In this document: one piece after another, positions 17,208 through 26,621 of the stretch
How the letters are laid out: every line of letters begins with the position of its first letter
How positions within the stretch are numbered: the stretch's first letter is position 1
NCBI GenBank assembly: GCA_002320285.1
Contig: DCKE01000005.1
Span: 154,810 to 218,809, forward strand
Length of the DNA: 64,000 nt
From: Flavobacteriaceae bacterium UBA1682
GTDB lineage: Bacteria > Bacteroidota > Bacteroidia > Flavobacteriales > Flavobacteriaceae
Direction: 5' to 3'
Program-made: the position numbers and the translations under genes
Notes under the pieces: model-generated
The model's database searches: none
Seen by the model: only the letters and a program-made list of their open reading frames with translations
What the model was told of the DNA's origin: nothing

Positions 17208-17594
17208 ATGGTTTCTCAAATTACTAAAGGAATTAAAATTTCCGTAAAGACTGATTTTGAAGGCACGTATTTCAAAAACCACAAAATTCATTTTGCCTTC
17301 AGCTACGAAATCACCATCGAAAATCAAAGCAAGGATTCGGTGCAATTGCACTCGCGTCATTGGGAGATTTTTGATGCGTTAAACGATATGGAAAAAGTAG
17401 ATGGAGAGGGAGTTATAGGAAAAAAACCGGTATTAAAACCCGGTGAATCTCACCGCTATTCTTCGGGTTGTTTGTTAACCTCCCCCTTTGGAGCGATGCG
17501 CGGTTTTTATGGTATGATCAATTTTACCACCACGCGTTCTTTTAAAGTATACATCCCTACTTTCCGCTTAAGTGCCCCATTTGCACTTAATTAA
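17208..17594 (+). CDS. apaG: ApaG family protein
   Basis: A 128-residue single-domain protein with the immunoglobulin-like ApaG fold. The signature GEGVIGKKPVLKPGESHRYS followed by GCLLTSPFGAMRGFYGM is plain, as is the FSYEITIENQSKDSVQLHSRHW block near the N-terminus. ApaG has been linked with Co/Mg resistance in enterobacteria, but its biochemical role is unresolved; related domains occur in F-box proteins. The gene is monocistronic with its own promoter and is followed by another promoter for pruA. Confidence 0.93.
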   Translation: MVSQITKGIKISVKTDFEGTYFKNHKIHFAFSYEITIENQSKDSVQLHSRHWEIFDALNDMEKVDGEGVIGKKPVLKPGESHRYSSGCLLTSPFGAMRGFYGMINFTTTRSFKVYIPTFRLSAPFALN

Positions 17595-17661
17595 AGTAAC
17601 ACACCAACCTGCTTCTTCAGAGAAATACTTAAGAATACCGACCTCTTTGAGTTAAAAATCG

Positions 17662-17669
17662 TACCTTTG
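17662..17669 (+). promoter_or_regulatory. -7 box (TACCTTTG) upstream of pruA
   Basis: TACCTTTG matches TAnnTTTG and ends 37 bases before the pruA start codon. A TTG occurs 12 bases upstream, too close to be a normal -33 element. Confidence 0.55.
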
Positions 17670-17706
17670 CATTCTATATTATTAATACTATTAAATTTAT
17701 TATCAT

Positions 17707-19332
17707 ATGCCTAAAGGAATTTATAATGTTCCAAAAGCATTTAACGAACCCGTTAAATCATATGCTCCAGGAACTAAAGAAAGAGATGCAGTTTTAGAAT
17801 CATTCACGGAACAATATAACCAACAGGTAGATATTCCTCTATTTATTGGAAGTGAACAAATCAAAACGGGCAAAACCAAAACACTTCACCCTCCATTCGA
17901 TCATAAGCACCTTTTAGGTCAATACCATTTAGCTGAAAAAAGCCATGTTGAGAAAGCGATTTCTACGGCTTTGGAAGCGCGTAAAAATTGGTCTGAAATG
18001 CCTTGGGAGCACCGTGCTTCAATCTTCTTAAAAGCTGCTGAATTACTTGCTGGTCCATACCGTGCAAAAATCAATGCCGCCACGATGATTGCTCAAGCTA
18101 AAACGATGCACCAAGCTGAGATTGACGCGGCTTGTGAGTTTATTGATTTCTTGCGTTTTAACGTGGAATTCATGACTCAGATCTATTCGGAACAACCTAC
18201 TTCTACCGATGGGGTTTGGAACCGTTTAGAACACCGTCCATTGGAAGGATTTGTATACGCTATTACTCCTTTTAACTTTACTGCTATTTCAGGTAACCTA
18301 CCGGCATCTGTAGCAATGATGGGGAATGTTGTTGTTTGGAAACCAAGCGCAACTCAAATTTTCTCTGCGAATGTAATCGTTGAAGTTTTCAAAAAAGCAG
18401 GTCTTCCAGACGGCGTAATCAACGTGATTTACGGTGATTCAGCTATGATTACGGATACTTTATTAGCTAGCCCTGATTTCGCTGGTATCCACTTTACCGG
18501 TTCAACTTCTGTTTTCAACAGTATGTGGACTAAAATTGGACAAAACATCAACAACTACAAGACATACCCAAGAATCGTTGGAGAAACTGGTGGAAAAGAC
18601 TTCGTAGTAGCACACCCTTCTTCTGATCCAATCGAAGTAGCTGTCGCTTTAACAAGAGGTTCTTTTGAATACCAAGGACAAAAATGTTCTGCCGCTTCAA
18701 GAGCGTATATTCCCGCTTCACTTTGGGGTGCTGTAAAAGAGAAAATGACTCAGGACCTGGCTACCATCAAAATGGGAACACCACAAGATCCAACTAATTT
18801 TGTCTCTTCAGTAATCTCGGAAAGCTCTTTCGACAAATTGGCTTCCTTCATTGAACAAGCTAAGAAAGACAGCGATGCCGAAGTAATCTTAGGAGGTAAG
18901 TATGACAAATCTGTTGGATACTTTATTGAGCCAACCGTAATTTTGACTACTAACCCACATTACGAAACTTTAAAAACAGAGCTTTTCGGACCGGTATTAA
19001 CCATCTACGTTTACGAAGATGCGAAATGGGAAGAAACCCTTAAATTAGTAGACAGTACTTCTGCTTACGCCTTGACAGGAGCTATCTTCAGTCAAGATCG
19101 TTACGCGATTGTTCAAGCGACTAAAGCCTTGAGCAATGCAGCAGGAAACTTCTATATCAACGACAAACCTACGGGTGCTGTAGTTGGACAACAGCCTTTT
19201 GGTGGAGCAAGAGCTTCGGGAACCAATGATAAAGCTGGATCTATTTTAAATCTAATCCGTTGGGTATCTCCTAGAACGATCAAAGAGACTTTTATCCCAG
19301 CAACTGACTATAAATATCCTTTCTTAGGATAA
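17707..19332 (+). CDS. pruA: L-glutamate gamma-semialdehyde (P5C) dehydrogenase
   Basis: Oxidises glutamate semialdehyde, formed from proline via P5C, to glutamate with NAD. At 541 residues it is the stand-alone monofunctional form rather than a fusion with proline dehydrogenase. The aldehyde dehydrogenase active site is complete: Glu293 in VGETGGKD and Cys327 in YQGQKCSAASRAY, with AITPFNFTAI for NAD binding and FGPVLTIYVY near the C-terminus. Codon use appears biased toward frequent codons, suggesting strong expression. Monocistronic; proline dehydrogenase is not in this window. Confidence 0.95.
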   Translation: MPKGIYNVPKAFNEPVKSYAPGTKERDAVLESFTEQYNQQVDIPLFIGSEQIKTGKTKTLHPPFDHKHLLGQYHLAEKSHVEKAISTALEARKNWSEMPWEHRASIFLKAAELLAGPYRAKINAATMIAQAKTMHQAEIDAACEFIDFLRFNVEFMTQIYSEQPTSTDGVWNRLEHRPLEGFVYAITPFNFTAISGNLPASVAMMGNVVVWKPSATQIFSANVIVEVFKKAGLPDGVINVIYGDSAMITDTLLASPDFAGIHFTGSTSVFNSMWTKIGQNINNYKTYPRIVGETGGKDFVVAHPSSDPIEVAVALTRGSFEYQGQKCSAASRAYIPASLWGAVKEKMTQDLATIKMGTPQDPTNFVSSVISESSFDKLASFIEQAKKDSDAEVILGGKYDKSVGYFIEPTVILTTNPHYETLKTELFGPVLTIYVYEDAKWEETLKLVDSTSAYALTGAIFSQDRYAIVQATKALSNAAGNFYINDKPTGAVVGQQPFGGARASGTNDKAGSILNLIRWVSPRTIKETFIPATDYKYPFLG

Positions 19333-19341
19333 AATTTTCCT

Positions 19342-19375
19342 TAACAGCTAGTTCTTCGAACTAGCTGTTATCTTT
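19342..19375 (+). terminator. Intrinsic terminator after pruA
   Basis: A perfect 13-bp stem (19342-19354 with 19358-19370) with a minimal 3-base loop, followed by a T-rich stretch. The remaining 290 bases to the next gene hold no recognised feature. Confidence 0.85.
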
Positions 19376-19665
19376 TATAAATCATTCAGACCCTATTGGT
19401 TATTTAGCGTCGATTTCACAGCGCCTTAACTTTCTCCTGTTTGTTTCCAACAAACGACCCGTTAATGCGCTTTCACCAATTATTCAGTACTTTTTTATCA
19501 CCACAATATGATTCCTAATTGTAGTGTAAAAAGCTATTTTATTTATTTCTCCTTTTAATTAACACATATATGCGGTTTTTTCAGTAATTTACATAAAAAA
19601 CCACACATAAACCCGAGAAATTAAAAGTACTGGGTTATATCGTTTAATCTTTAAAAATATAACTC

Positions 19666-21261
19666 TTGTTAAAAAAACTCATCGAAAACAAAAAACTAGT
19701 CGTCAATCCTCCAGTTTTTTTCACGACAATTATCCTGATCACAGTCAGTTTAACCCTTTGTTTATTATTTTCAAAATCCATCGATCAATGGTTTGCCCAA
19801 ACCCAGCTTTCGATAACGGAAAACCTCGGTTGGTTCCTAGTCATTGCTGTCAATATCATTTTGATATTCTGTGTTTATCTCGCCTTTAGCAAATTTAGTA
19901 AAATACGTTTGGGAGGCGATCAGGCAGAACCTGAATTCACCACGGCTTCGTGGTTTACCATGTTGTTTAGCGCAGGAATGGGAATTGGAATCATGTTCTA
20001 TAGTGTGGCCGAACCCGTATCGCATTTTAGCGATGCTCCACGTCCAGCGGGTGATGCCGTTCAAACCGCGATACAAGCGATGAACTTCACCAGTCTTCAC
20101 TGGGGGTTTCACGCCTGGGCGATTTATGCCATCGTCGGACTAGCCTTAGCTTTTTTCTCGTTTAACAGAAACCTACCCATGTCGTTTCGCTCTTTGTTCT
20201 ATCCGTTTTGGGGAGAAAAAATACACGGATGGCGCGGACACAGCATTGATATACTTTCCGCATTAGCTACGATCTTTGGACTATCCACCTCACTCGGATT
20301 GGGCGTTTCGCAAATCAGTGCGGGTTTTACTTTTTTATTCGGTTGGGAAATCTCACCACTGATCCAATCCATCATGATTTTGGTTGTCATATCCTTTGCC
20401 ACCATATCGGTTGTATCGGGATTAAATCGCGGTGTTAAACTACTCAGCACCGGTAATATGATTTTAGCACTGATACTGATGTCATTGATATTTATACTCG
20501 GTCCGACCTTGTTTATCCTTAAAGGTTATATTCAAAACACCGGATCTTATCTGGCGAACTTTATAGACATCAGCACTTGGAACGACACCTTTAGCAATAG
20601 CGGATGGCAAAACCGCTGGACCATATTTTATTGGGCCTGGTGGATTGCCTGGTCGCCTTTTGTCGGTAGCTTTATCGCCATCATCTCCAAAGGACGTACC
20701 GTAAAAGAATTTATTCTTGGCGTACTAATCATACCGTCGTTAGTAACCCTTTTATGGATGAATATCTTTGGTGGAACCGCCTTACACTTTATACTTGAGG
20801 GCGATCTGACTATGATATCTGCAGTAAAAGACGATATGTCAACGGCACTCTTTGTGTTTCTAGAAAATTTCCCATTCACACGTTTTCTATCTGTTCTAGC
20901 TCTTATCCTAATTTTCGTATTTTTCATTACCTCATCAGATTCCGGCTCCTTAGTCGTCAACGGAATTACATCTGGAAATGCTGAGTACACTCCGGTATGG
21001 CAACGAATATTTTGGTCGTTCCTACAGGGTTTTATCGCAATTATCTTACTGTGGGGAGGCGGACTTAACGCCTTACAAACCGCGGTGATCATAACCGGTA
21101 TTCCCTTTGCTGTAATCATACTAATTATGTGTTATAGCCTGCACAAAGGTCTTAACGAAGAACTGCAACGACAAAACAAACAATTAAAATCGAAACAAGA
21201 GCGCAGTTATAAAGACATTATCTCTGAACTGATTGACGAACAAAATAATAACGACATATAA
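19666..21261 (+). CDS. BCCT family transporter
   Basis: A 531-residue inner-membrane carrier with about 12 membrane segments. The family signatures are present: GMGIGIMFYSVAEPVSH (104-120) and the aromatic box FYWAWWIAWSPFVG followed by FIAIISKGRT. BCCT carriers take up glycine betaine, choline or carnitine, usually with Na or H. A TTG start is used because no ATG occurs until well inside the first membrane segments. The final codons overlap the universal stress protein start by one base (TAATG), so the two proteins are translationally coupled. The C-terminal cytoplasmic tail is short and charged. Confidence 0.9.
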   Translation: MLKKLIENKKLVVNPPVFFTTIILITVSLTLCLLFSKSIDQWFAQTQLSITENLGWFLVIAVNIILIFCVYLAFSKFSKIRLGGDQAEPEFTTASWFTMLFSAGMGIGIMFYSVAEPVSHFSDAPRPAGDAVQTAIQAMNFTSLHWGFHAWAIYAIVGLALAFFSFNRNLPMSFRSLFYPFWGEKIHGWRGHSIDILSALATIFGLSTSLGLGVSQISAGFTFLFGWEISPLIQSIMILVVISFATISVVSGLNRGVKLLSTGNMILALILMSLIFILGPTLFILKGYIQNTGSYLANFIDISTWNDTFSNSGWQNRWTIFYWAWWIAWSPFVGSFIAIISKGRTVKEFILGVLIIPSLVTLLWMNIFGGTALHFILEGDLTMISAVKDDMSTALFVFLENFPFTRFLSVLALILIFVFFITSSDSGSLVVNGITSGNAEYTPVWQRIFWSFLQGFIAIILLWGGGLNALQTAVIITGIPFAVIILIMCYSLHKGLNEELQRQNKQLKSKQERSYKDIISELIDEQNNNDI

Positions 21262-22130
21262 TGACTATAGATAAAAACAAAAAACTAAATTTATTGATAG
21301 GCTTAGATCTATCCAGCATGGATGCGTTCTTGATTGAATACGTTAAAATACTATATAAAATATTGACTGTGGACAAGGTGGTCTACCTTCACAATCTAAA
21401 AGTAGGTGAATTACCGAAAGACTTTTTAACACCCGAGAATACCAATCGGATAACTAACCAAATCAGCAAACGTCTACAAGATCAAATACAAAGCTCCGAA
21501 CCCGAATACGAGTTTGAAGTACGCGTAAAAATGGAAAACTATTCCGAACTGGCCTTTATGAATCTCTTTAAAAATGAGCATTTTGATTTACTGGTATTGG
21601 GTAATAAACAGGGTTTTGTCGGCAACGGTGGACTCGCACAAAAGCTGATTCGCGTATTTCCTTCGGCGATTTTAATGGTACCCGAAACCTACCGCAGTCC
21701 GTTGACCACCATTATTGATGCGATTGATTTTTCCAAATACACCGTTTCGATTATGAACTGGGCCGATCGATTTAAAAACAATTCTAAAGGTCAAAAAATC
21801 AATCATAAGGCCGTTTATATATCCAAATTCAATTGGGCTTTTTTACCGACCATCACGGCCAAAGGAATCAAAGAAGCTACCGATCTAGATATTGCAAAAA
21901 GACAAAAGGACTGGAATGAAAAATATGCGACCTATTCCGATATCGAAATAATAGCTGCAGGCGAAAAAAGTGTTCCCACTACCCTGCTCGAACAGAGCGA
22001 ACGCCTACATGCCAATATCATGATACTCGGCGTTAAAGGTAGAACCGGTTTTAAAGATTTATTTCTAGGTAGTGTCGCCAATGATATCATCCAAAGACCG
22101 ACCAATACTTGTCTGTTATTTGTAAAATAA
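21261..22130 (+). CDS. Two-domain universal stress protein
   Basis: A 289-residue cytosolic protein with two tandem UspA domains (about 8-145 and 150-289). The first is degenerate, while the second ends with the classic ANIMILGVKGRTGFKDLFLGSVANDIIQ nucleotide-binding pattern, split here around GxxGRTG and GS. UspA proteins bind ATP or AMP and often modulate transporters; a Usp domain is fused to or paired with several carrier families. The one-base overlap with the BCCT gene strongly suggests a role in controlling that carrier during osmotic stress, which is inference. Confidence 0.88.
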   Translation: MTIDKNKKLNLLIGLDLSSMDAFLIEYVKILYKILTVDKVVYLHNLKVGELPKDFLTPENTNRITNQISKRLQDQIQSSEPEYEFEVRVKMENYSELAFMNLFKNEHFDLLVLGNKQGFVGNGGLAQKLIRVFPSAILMVPETYRSPLTTIIDAIDFSKYTVSIMNWADRFKNNSKGQKINHKAVYISKFNWAFLPTITAKGIKEATDLDIAKRQKDWNEKYATYSDIEIIAAGEKSVPTTLLEQSERLHANIMILGVKGRTGFKDLFLGSVANDIIQRPTNTCLLFVK

Positions 22131-22146
22131 AACCTCAACTTTTAAA

Positions 22147-22180
22147 AAATGGTTTTGCTACGCGCAAAGCCATTTTTTTT
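22147..22180 (+). terminator. Intrinsic terminator after the BCCT-Usp operon
   Basis: A 12-bp stem with one G-T pair (22147-22158 with 22164-22175), a 5-base loop and a long T-run. It ends the two-gene operon. Confidence 0.88.
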
Positions 22181-22513
22181 ATCCCTTAATGAATCACTTC
22201 GACACTTAAACAGTTAGAAATCGAAAGTGTATTTCGGTTATTTCAATACAAAGATTAAAATAATTCGCAGCTATCCCCTCGAATCCTTTCGCATTGCTTC
22301 TATTAATCTCAAAATCCGTAGTTGAGAAAGATCTTAAATATACCTGTTTTGAGCAATCCATGGAACTGGATAAAAGCTGCCGACGAAGTTCCTATCAACA
22401 CCATTATTATATAAAAACAGGATTAAAGCTCGAGAATCTCATTCCATTCTCCCATATAATTCCTTGCTACAATCAATTGTATATCTTATATTTATAATAT
22501 AAACAACGGAATC
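22181..22513. other. Gap without a recognised gene
   Basis: This 333-base stretch between the Usp terminator and the DUF5808 gene contains only a short open frame (22294-22497) with no recognisable domain, biased composition or promoter. The A/T-rich part just before 22514 probably holds the promoter of the downstream gene, but no clear TAnnTTTG box was found. Confidence 0.5.
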
Positions 22514-22732
22514 ATGGACGAAGATAAAAAACGAAAACACCATCAATGGCACAACGACCCTTCCAATTGGATATGGGGCGTTTTCTATTACAATCGCGAG
22601 GACAAAAGAATATTCATCCCCAAGAGAATACCGGTAATGGGTTGGACGATCAATTTCGCAAACGCGGCTTCCATCTTGGTTATGACAGCGATTGTTATTG
22701 CCGTTATAATCCTCATCGAAAATCTCAAGTAG
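22514..22732 (+). CDS. Small DUF5808 membrane protein
   Basis: A 72-residue protein with a hydrophilic, His/Trp-rich N-terminus and one transmembrane helix (about 48-69). The block WGVFYYNREDKRIFIPKRIP followed by GWTINFANAAS matches the DUF5808 pattern (W-G-x-Y-N-x-x-D-x-R-hydrophobic-PKR-x-G-x-T-x-N-F), found in many small membrane proteins of Gram-positive and Bacteroidota genomes. Function unknown. It is a stand-alone gene facing rsmG. Confidence 0.75.
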   Translation: MDEDKKRKHHQWHNDPSNWIWGVFYYNREDKRIFIPKRIPVMGWTINFANAASILVMTAIVIAVIILIENLK

Positions 22733-22793
22733 TTGTCAACGAAATCCCCCCTTACAAAGGAGGGATCGGTATATAAAGTAGTAGAAACGGCTA

Positions 22794-23423
22794 TTAACCT
22801 CTGTATTTCAACGGTAAGTAGACCACTTTTTTGGTTTCGAAAAATTCATTGTCAAAGATATCGGCAATAGGGAATTCTACGGCTCTAGGATAATCTTTTA
22901 ATTCTTCTGTCAGGTCACCCCCTTTTAGATAGAGGATTCCATTGTCTAAATCGTGCAAATTGTCTCTTTTGGTTTTATAACGAATCCAGCTGACAAAATC
23001 AGGCATATTGGTAACGGCACGACTGACGATAAAGTCAAATTTTTCTTCGACCAACTCAGCGCGTTTTTGTTCTGCTTTTACGTTTTTCAATCCCAAAGCA
23101 GTTGCAACCTCATTGACAACTCTAATTTTTTTAGCAATAACATCGATCAAATAAAAATTGGTCTGCGGAAATAAAATCGCCAACGGAATCCCTGGAAATC
23201 CACCACCTGTACCGACATCCAAAATATCCGATTCCGGCAAAAACTGCATCACCTTCGCAATAGCCAAAGAATGTAAGACGTGTTTGACGTATAATTCTTG
23301 GATATCCTTTCTCGAAATTACGTTGATTTTCGAATTCCAATCAACATATAATTCCTCGAGTTGTTTAAACTGAGTAAGCTGTTCGGCGGTTAAATCGGGG
23401 AAATATTTTAAGATCTCTTCCAT
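22794..23423 (-). CDS. rsmG: 16S rRNA (guanine527-N7)-methyltransferase
   Basis: Methylates G527 in the 530 loop of 16S rRNA using SAM; loss in other bacteria gives low-level streptomycin resistance. From the ATG at 23423 the protein has 209 residues, with the SAM motif DVGTGGGFPGIPLAI, DVIAKKIRVVNEVA and the SRAVTNM active-site region. The frame is open to an ATG at 23441, but the promoter box at 23439-23446 overlaps that start, which favours 23423. Monocistronic, and divergent from the aminotransferase gene. Confidence 0.95.
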   Translation of the reverse strand: MEEILKYFPDLTAEQLTQFKQLEELYVDWNSKINVISRKDIQELYVKHVLHSLAIAKVMQFLPESDILDVGTGGGFPGIPLAILFPQTNFYLIDVIAKKIRVVNEVATALGLKNVKAEQKRAELVEEKFDFIVSRAVTNMPDFVSWIRYKTKRDNLHDLDNGILYLKGGDLTEELKDYPRAVEFPIADIFDNEFFETKKVVYLPLKYRG

Positions 23424-23438
23424 GCTAAAAAATTTTAG

Positions 23439-23446
23439 CAAAAGTA
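23439..23446 (-). promoter_or_regulatory. -7 box of rsmG, deciding its start
   Basis: On the minus strand this reads TACTTTTG. It overlaps the upstream in-frame ATG at 23441, so the transcript would begin after it and translation must use the ATG at 23423. Confidence 0.65.
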
Positions 23447-23501
23447 CACATTTTAACGTGTAAAAAATTTTATTCCTTTCTATTATCTCCTAGATAATAA
23501 T

Positions 23502-23509
23502 TACCTTTG
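23502..23509 (+). promoter_or_regulatory. -7 box (TACCTTTG) of the aminotransferase gene
   Basis: TACCTTTG fits TAnnTTTG and ends 26 bases before the start codon at 23536. It is divergent from the rsmG promoter about 55 bases away. Confidence 0.6.
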
Positions 23510-23535
23510 AGCGTCATTACTAATTTTGATTCCCA

Positions 23536-24729
23536 ATGAGCACGAATTTATTATCCGATAGAATAAACAGCCTATCCACTTCCCAAACTTTAGCCATGGC
23601 CGCCAAGGCAAGAGAGCTTAAAGCACAGGGAATTGACATCATCAGTTTAAGCTTGGGAGAACCAGACTTTAACACGCCTGATTTTATCAAGGAAGCTGCT
23701 ATCCAAGCCATTCACGACAACTACAGCTCATACCCTCCAGTGGATGGTTATGTAGAATTAAAAGAGGCTATCGTTAAGAAATTCAAGAGAGACAACGACC
23801 TTACTTATACTCCGAGTCAGATTATCGTTTCTACAGGAGCCAAACAATCGCTCTATAACATTGGTCAAGTGATGATCAATCCTGGGGACGAGGTCATCTT
23901 ACCGGCTCCATTTTGGGTGAGTTATGCTGAAATCATCAAGATGTCTGGAGGAATTCCGGTGGAAGTTCCCACTTCTATTGAGAGCGATTTTAAAATGACT
24001 CCACAACAGCTTGAAGCTGCTATCACGGATAAAACCAAAATGATGTGGTTTAGTTCTCCGTGTAACCCGAGTGGTTCGGTATACAGCAAAGACGAATTAA
24101 CGGCCTTAGTAGCGGTATTAGACAAACACCCCAATATTTTTGTCGTAGCTGATGAAATTTATGAACACATTAATTTCTCTGGTAAACATTGCAGTATTGC
24201 CTCTATAGGTACGATGATCGAGCGTACGATTACCGTTAATGGTGTCGCTAAGGCTTTTGCGATGACGGGATGGAGAATTGGATATATTGGAGCACCTGAA
24301 TTTATAGTGAAGGCCTGTACAAAAATGCAAGGCCAAGTAACTAGTGGCGCCAATACCATAGCACAACGAGCTACTATTACCGCCTTAGAAGCTGATCCTT
24401 CTGTATTACATGACATGGTTCAGGCATTTAGAAATAGACGCGATTTGGTTGTTGGTTTAATTCAGGAGATTCCCGGGTTAAAAATAAATGTTCCCGAGGG
24501 AGCTTTTTATGTATTTCCAGATGTATCCTATTATTTCGGCAAAACCATACAGGGTATTGAAGTAAAAAACGCCGATGATTTCTCATTTTTGCTATTAGAC
24601 AAAGCTCACGTGGCAACGGTTACAGGAGATGCTTTTGGAAATCCAAATTGCATCCGTTTTTCTTATGCCACCAGTGAAGATCAATTAAAAGAAGCGCTAA
24701 AGCGCATTAAAGATACCTTGAGTAACTAA
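23536..24729 (+). CDS. Aspartate aminotransferase (class I, PLP-dependent)
   Basis: A 397-residue fold-type I aminotransferase of the Ib (thermophile/Bacillus AspB) subgroup. It has the substrate-binding GEPDFNTP (41-48), the cofactor pocket VSTGAKQSLYN (98-108), SSPCNPSG (173-180), ADEIYEH (205-211) and the Schiff-base Lys239 in GVAKAFAMTGWR. It would convert aspartate and 2-oxoglutarate to oxaloacetate and glutamate; some members also use prephenate. A promoter and a terminator bracket it, so it is transcribed alone. Confidence 0.92.
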   Translation: MSTNLLSDRINSLSTSQTLAMAAKARELKAQGIDIISLSLGEPDFNTPDFIKEAAIQAIHDNYSSYPPVDGYVELKEAIVKKFKRDNDLTYTPSQIIVSTGAKQSLYNIGQVMINPGDEVILPAPFWVSYAEIIKMSGGIPVEVPTSIESDFKMTPQQLEAAITDKTKMMWFSSPCNPSGSVYSKDELTALVAVLDKHPNIFVVADEIYEHINFSGKHCSIASIGTMIERTITVNGVAKAFAMTGWRIGYIGAPEFIVKACTKMQGQVTSGANTIAQRATITALEADPSVLHDMVQAFRNRRDLVVGLIQEIPGLKINVPEGAFYVFPDVSYYFGKTIQGIEVKNADDFSFLLLDKAHVATVTGDAFGNPNCIRFSYATSEDQLKEALKRIKDTLSN

Positions 24730-24735
24730 TACTTG

Positions 24736-24762
24736 AAACCTCACTCTAGTGAGGTTTTTTTG
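24736..24762 (+). terminator. Intrinsic terminator after the aminotransferase gene
   Basis: A 9-bp stem (24736-24744 with 24749-24757) with a 4-base loop, followed by seven T. Confidence 0.9.
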
Positions 24763-24770
24763 TATATTTG
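24763..24770 (+). promoter_or_regulatory. Possible -7 box (TATATTTG) for purT
   Basis: TATATTTG directly follows the preceding terminator and would give purT a leader of about 75 bases. No -33 TTG is evident at the expected distance. Confidence 0.4.
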
Positions 24771-24850
24771 AAATTCCTATGAATCAATTTTTAGGGCTTG
24801 TTATTAGCCTTAAACCCTCATAGTATACCAACTACTAGTACAACACTATC

Positions 24851-26017
24851 ATGATTAAAAAATTCCTTTTATTGGGTTCTGGCGAACTGGGCAAAGAATT
24901 TGCCATAGCAGCGCAACGCCTCGGTCAATACATCATTGCTGTAGACAGCTATGAAAATGCTCCTGCCATGCAAGTGGCTGATGCATTTGAAGTCATCAAT
25001 ATGTTAGACGGCACCGCCTTAGATCGTATCGTCGCCAAACACCAACCCGATTTTATAGTACCGGAAATAGAAGCGATCCGAACGGAACGTTTTTACGATT
25101 ATGAAGCTCAGGGAATCACCGTAGTTCCATCTGCAAAAGCAGCGAACTTTACGATGAATAGAAAGGCGATTCGCGATTTAGCGGCTAAAACCTTAGGTAT
25201 TAAAACAGCGGCGTATCAGTACGCCACATCTGCTGAAGAATTGACCAAGGCAGTAGCAGAAGTTGGTATGCCTTGTGTCGTAAAACCATTGATGTCATCT
25301 TCTGGAAAAGGTCAGTCAACCATTAAAAATACGGAAGACATTTTAAAAGCATGGAATTATGCGGTAGAAGGATCCCGCGGTGATGTCGTTGAAGTGATTG
25401 TCGAAGCCTTTGTAACTTTCGAATCAGAAATCACCTTATTAACGGTAACACAACACCAGCTTCCCACTTTGTTTTGCGCACCGATTGGACACCGTCAAGA
25501 ACGCGGCGACTATCAAGAGAGCTGGCAACCGGCTCATATAACCCAAGCACAGCTGTCAGAAGCACAAGACATGGCACAAAAAGTAACCCAAGCTCTAGGT
25601 GGCGCAGGATTATTTGGAGTGGAATTCTTTTTAACTAAAGAGGGTGTTGTTTTTTCAGAGCTCTCCCCACGTCCACACGATACGGGTATGGTTACCTTAG
25701 CCGGCACACAAAACTATAATGAATTTGAGTTACACCTCCGAGCGATACTCGGATTGCCGATCAAAGAAATTACCTTAGAACGCGCCGGTGCTAGTGCTGT
25801 GATACTCGCAACTGCAAACTCCGATAGCCCTACCTATACTGGCTTTGAAAACATCGCGGCAGAACCCCAGTCGGATTTCCGAATTTTTGGTAAACCCTCC
25901 GCCAGACCTTATCGCAGAATGGGCGTGGTATTGACTTACGGATCACCAGACGCTGCTGTAGAAAAGTTGGTAGAACGAGCTAAGGAACTCAAAAGCCATA
26001 TTACTGTAATCAACTAA
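24851..26017 (+). CDS. purT: Formate-dependent phosphoribosylglycinamide formyltransferase
   Basis: PurT makes formyl-GAR from GAR, formate and ATP in purine synthesis, an alternative to the folate-dependent PurN. The 388-residue protein is an ATP-grasp enzyme: N-terminal LLLGSGELGKEFAIAAQRLG (5-24), PEIEAIRTE in the middle of the preATP-grasp region, CVVKPLMSSSGKGQS (ATP loop) and FSELSPRPHDTGMVTL at the metal site. The length matches the E. coli enzyme (392). A Crp-like regulator starts 11 bases after its stop codon. Confidence 0.95.
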   Translation: MIKKFLLLGSGELGKEFAIAAQRLGQYIIAVDSYENAPAMQVADAFEVINMLDGTALDRIVAKHQPDFIVPEIEAIRTERFYDYEAQGITVVPSAKAANFTMNRKAIRDLAAKTLGIKTAAYQYATSAEELTKAVAEVGMPCVVKPLMSSSGKGQSTIKNTEDILKAWNYAVEGSRGDVVEVIVEAFVTFESEITLLTVTQHQLPTLFCAPIGHRQERGDYQESWQPAHITQAQLSEAQDMAQKVTQALGGAGLFGVEFFLTKEGVVFSELSPRPHDTGMVTLAGTQNYNEFELHLRAILGLPIKEITLERAGASAVILATANSDSPTYTGFENIAAEPQSDFRIFGKPSARPYRRMGVVLTYGSPDAAVEKLVERAKELKSHITVIN

Positions 26018-26028
26018 AGTCAATCAGC

Positions 26029-26613
26029 TTGGATTTACTCTTAAAAAGTATTGCAAAACACGTAGACCTGAACCAGCAGGAAAAAGATTTTCTCTGTTCC
26101 AAAGTCAGTGAAAAAACCTTTAAGGCTAAAGAACTGCTGTTGAAGGAACACGAGATCTGTCACCAATCTTTTTTTGTGGTAAGTGGCATCCTTCAAAGTT
26201 ATAATATAGATGAACAAGGAGTTAAACACACCTTGAGCCTAGCCACCACCGGATGGTGGATTGCGGATATGTATAGCTTTCTATCCGGCAAACCCGGTCA
26301 ACTGTATATCGAAGCTATCGAAAATACCACTGTATTATGCTTGCGTAAAGAAGACCAGCAACTGTTGTTTGATCAGATCCCTAAAATCGATCGGTATTTT
26401 CGAATTTTAATTGAAAACTCATTAATTGCCAATCAACAAAGAATTATAGATAACCTCAGCTTAACGGCTGAGGAACGCTATGAACGTTTCTGTCTAAAAT
26501 ACCCCACCATAAAAGATAAAGTACCTCAAATTCACATCGCTTCTTACTTGGGCGTTACCCCAGAATTCTTTAGTAAGATGAAACGAAAATTATTGCTCGG
26601 GAATAATCGTTAA
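26029..26613 (+). CDS. Crp/Fnr family transcriptional regulator
   Basis: A 194-residue protein with an N-terminal cyclic-nucleotide-type beta-roll (about 10-115; FFVVSGILQSYNIDEQG and AIENTTVLCLRKEDQ) and a C-terminal helix-turn-helix (about 140-190; EERYERFCLKYP, then IASYLGVTPEFFSKMKRKLL). No Fnr-type cysteine cluster is present. The Bacteroidota-specific pattern is common, and few such proteins have known ligands. A TTG start is used, 11 bases after purT. Whether it regulates purT or the pirin/yceI genes downstream is not shown. Confidence 0.85.
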   Translation: MDLLLKSIAKHVDLNQQEKDFLCSKVSEKTFKAKELLLKEHEICHQSFFVVSGILQSYNIDEQGVKHTLSLATTGWWIADMYSFLSGKPGQLYIEAIENTTVLCLRKEDQQLLFDQIPKIDRYFRILIENSLIANQQRIIDNLSLTAEERYERFCLKYPTIKDKVPQIHIASYLGVTPEFFSKMKRKLLLGNNR

Positions 26614-26621
26614 TCGGGGAG

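Noticed and set aside
22294..22497. Short open frame before the DUF5808 gene
   Set aside because: No recognisable domain, promoter or sensible composition; probably chance.
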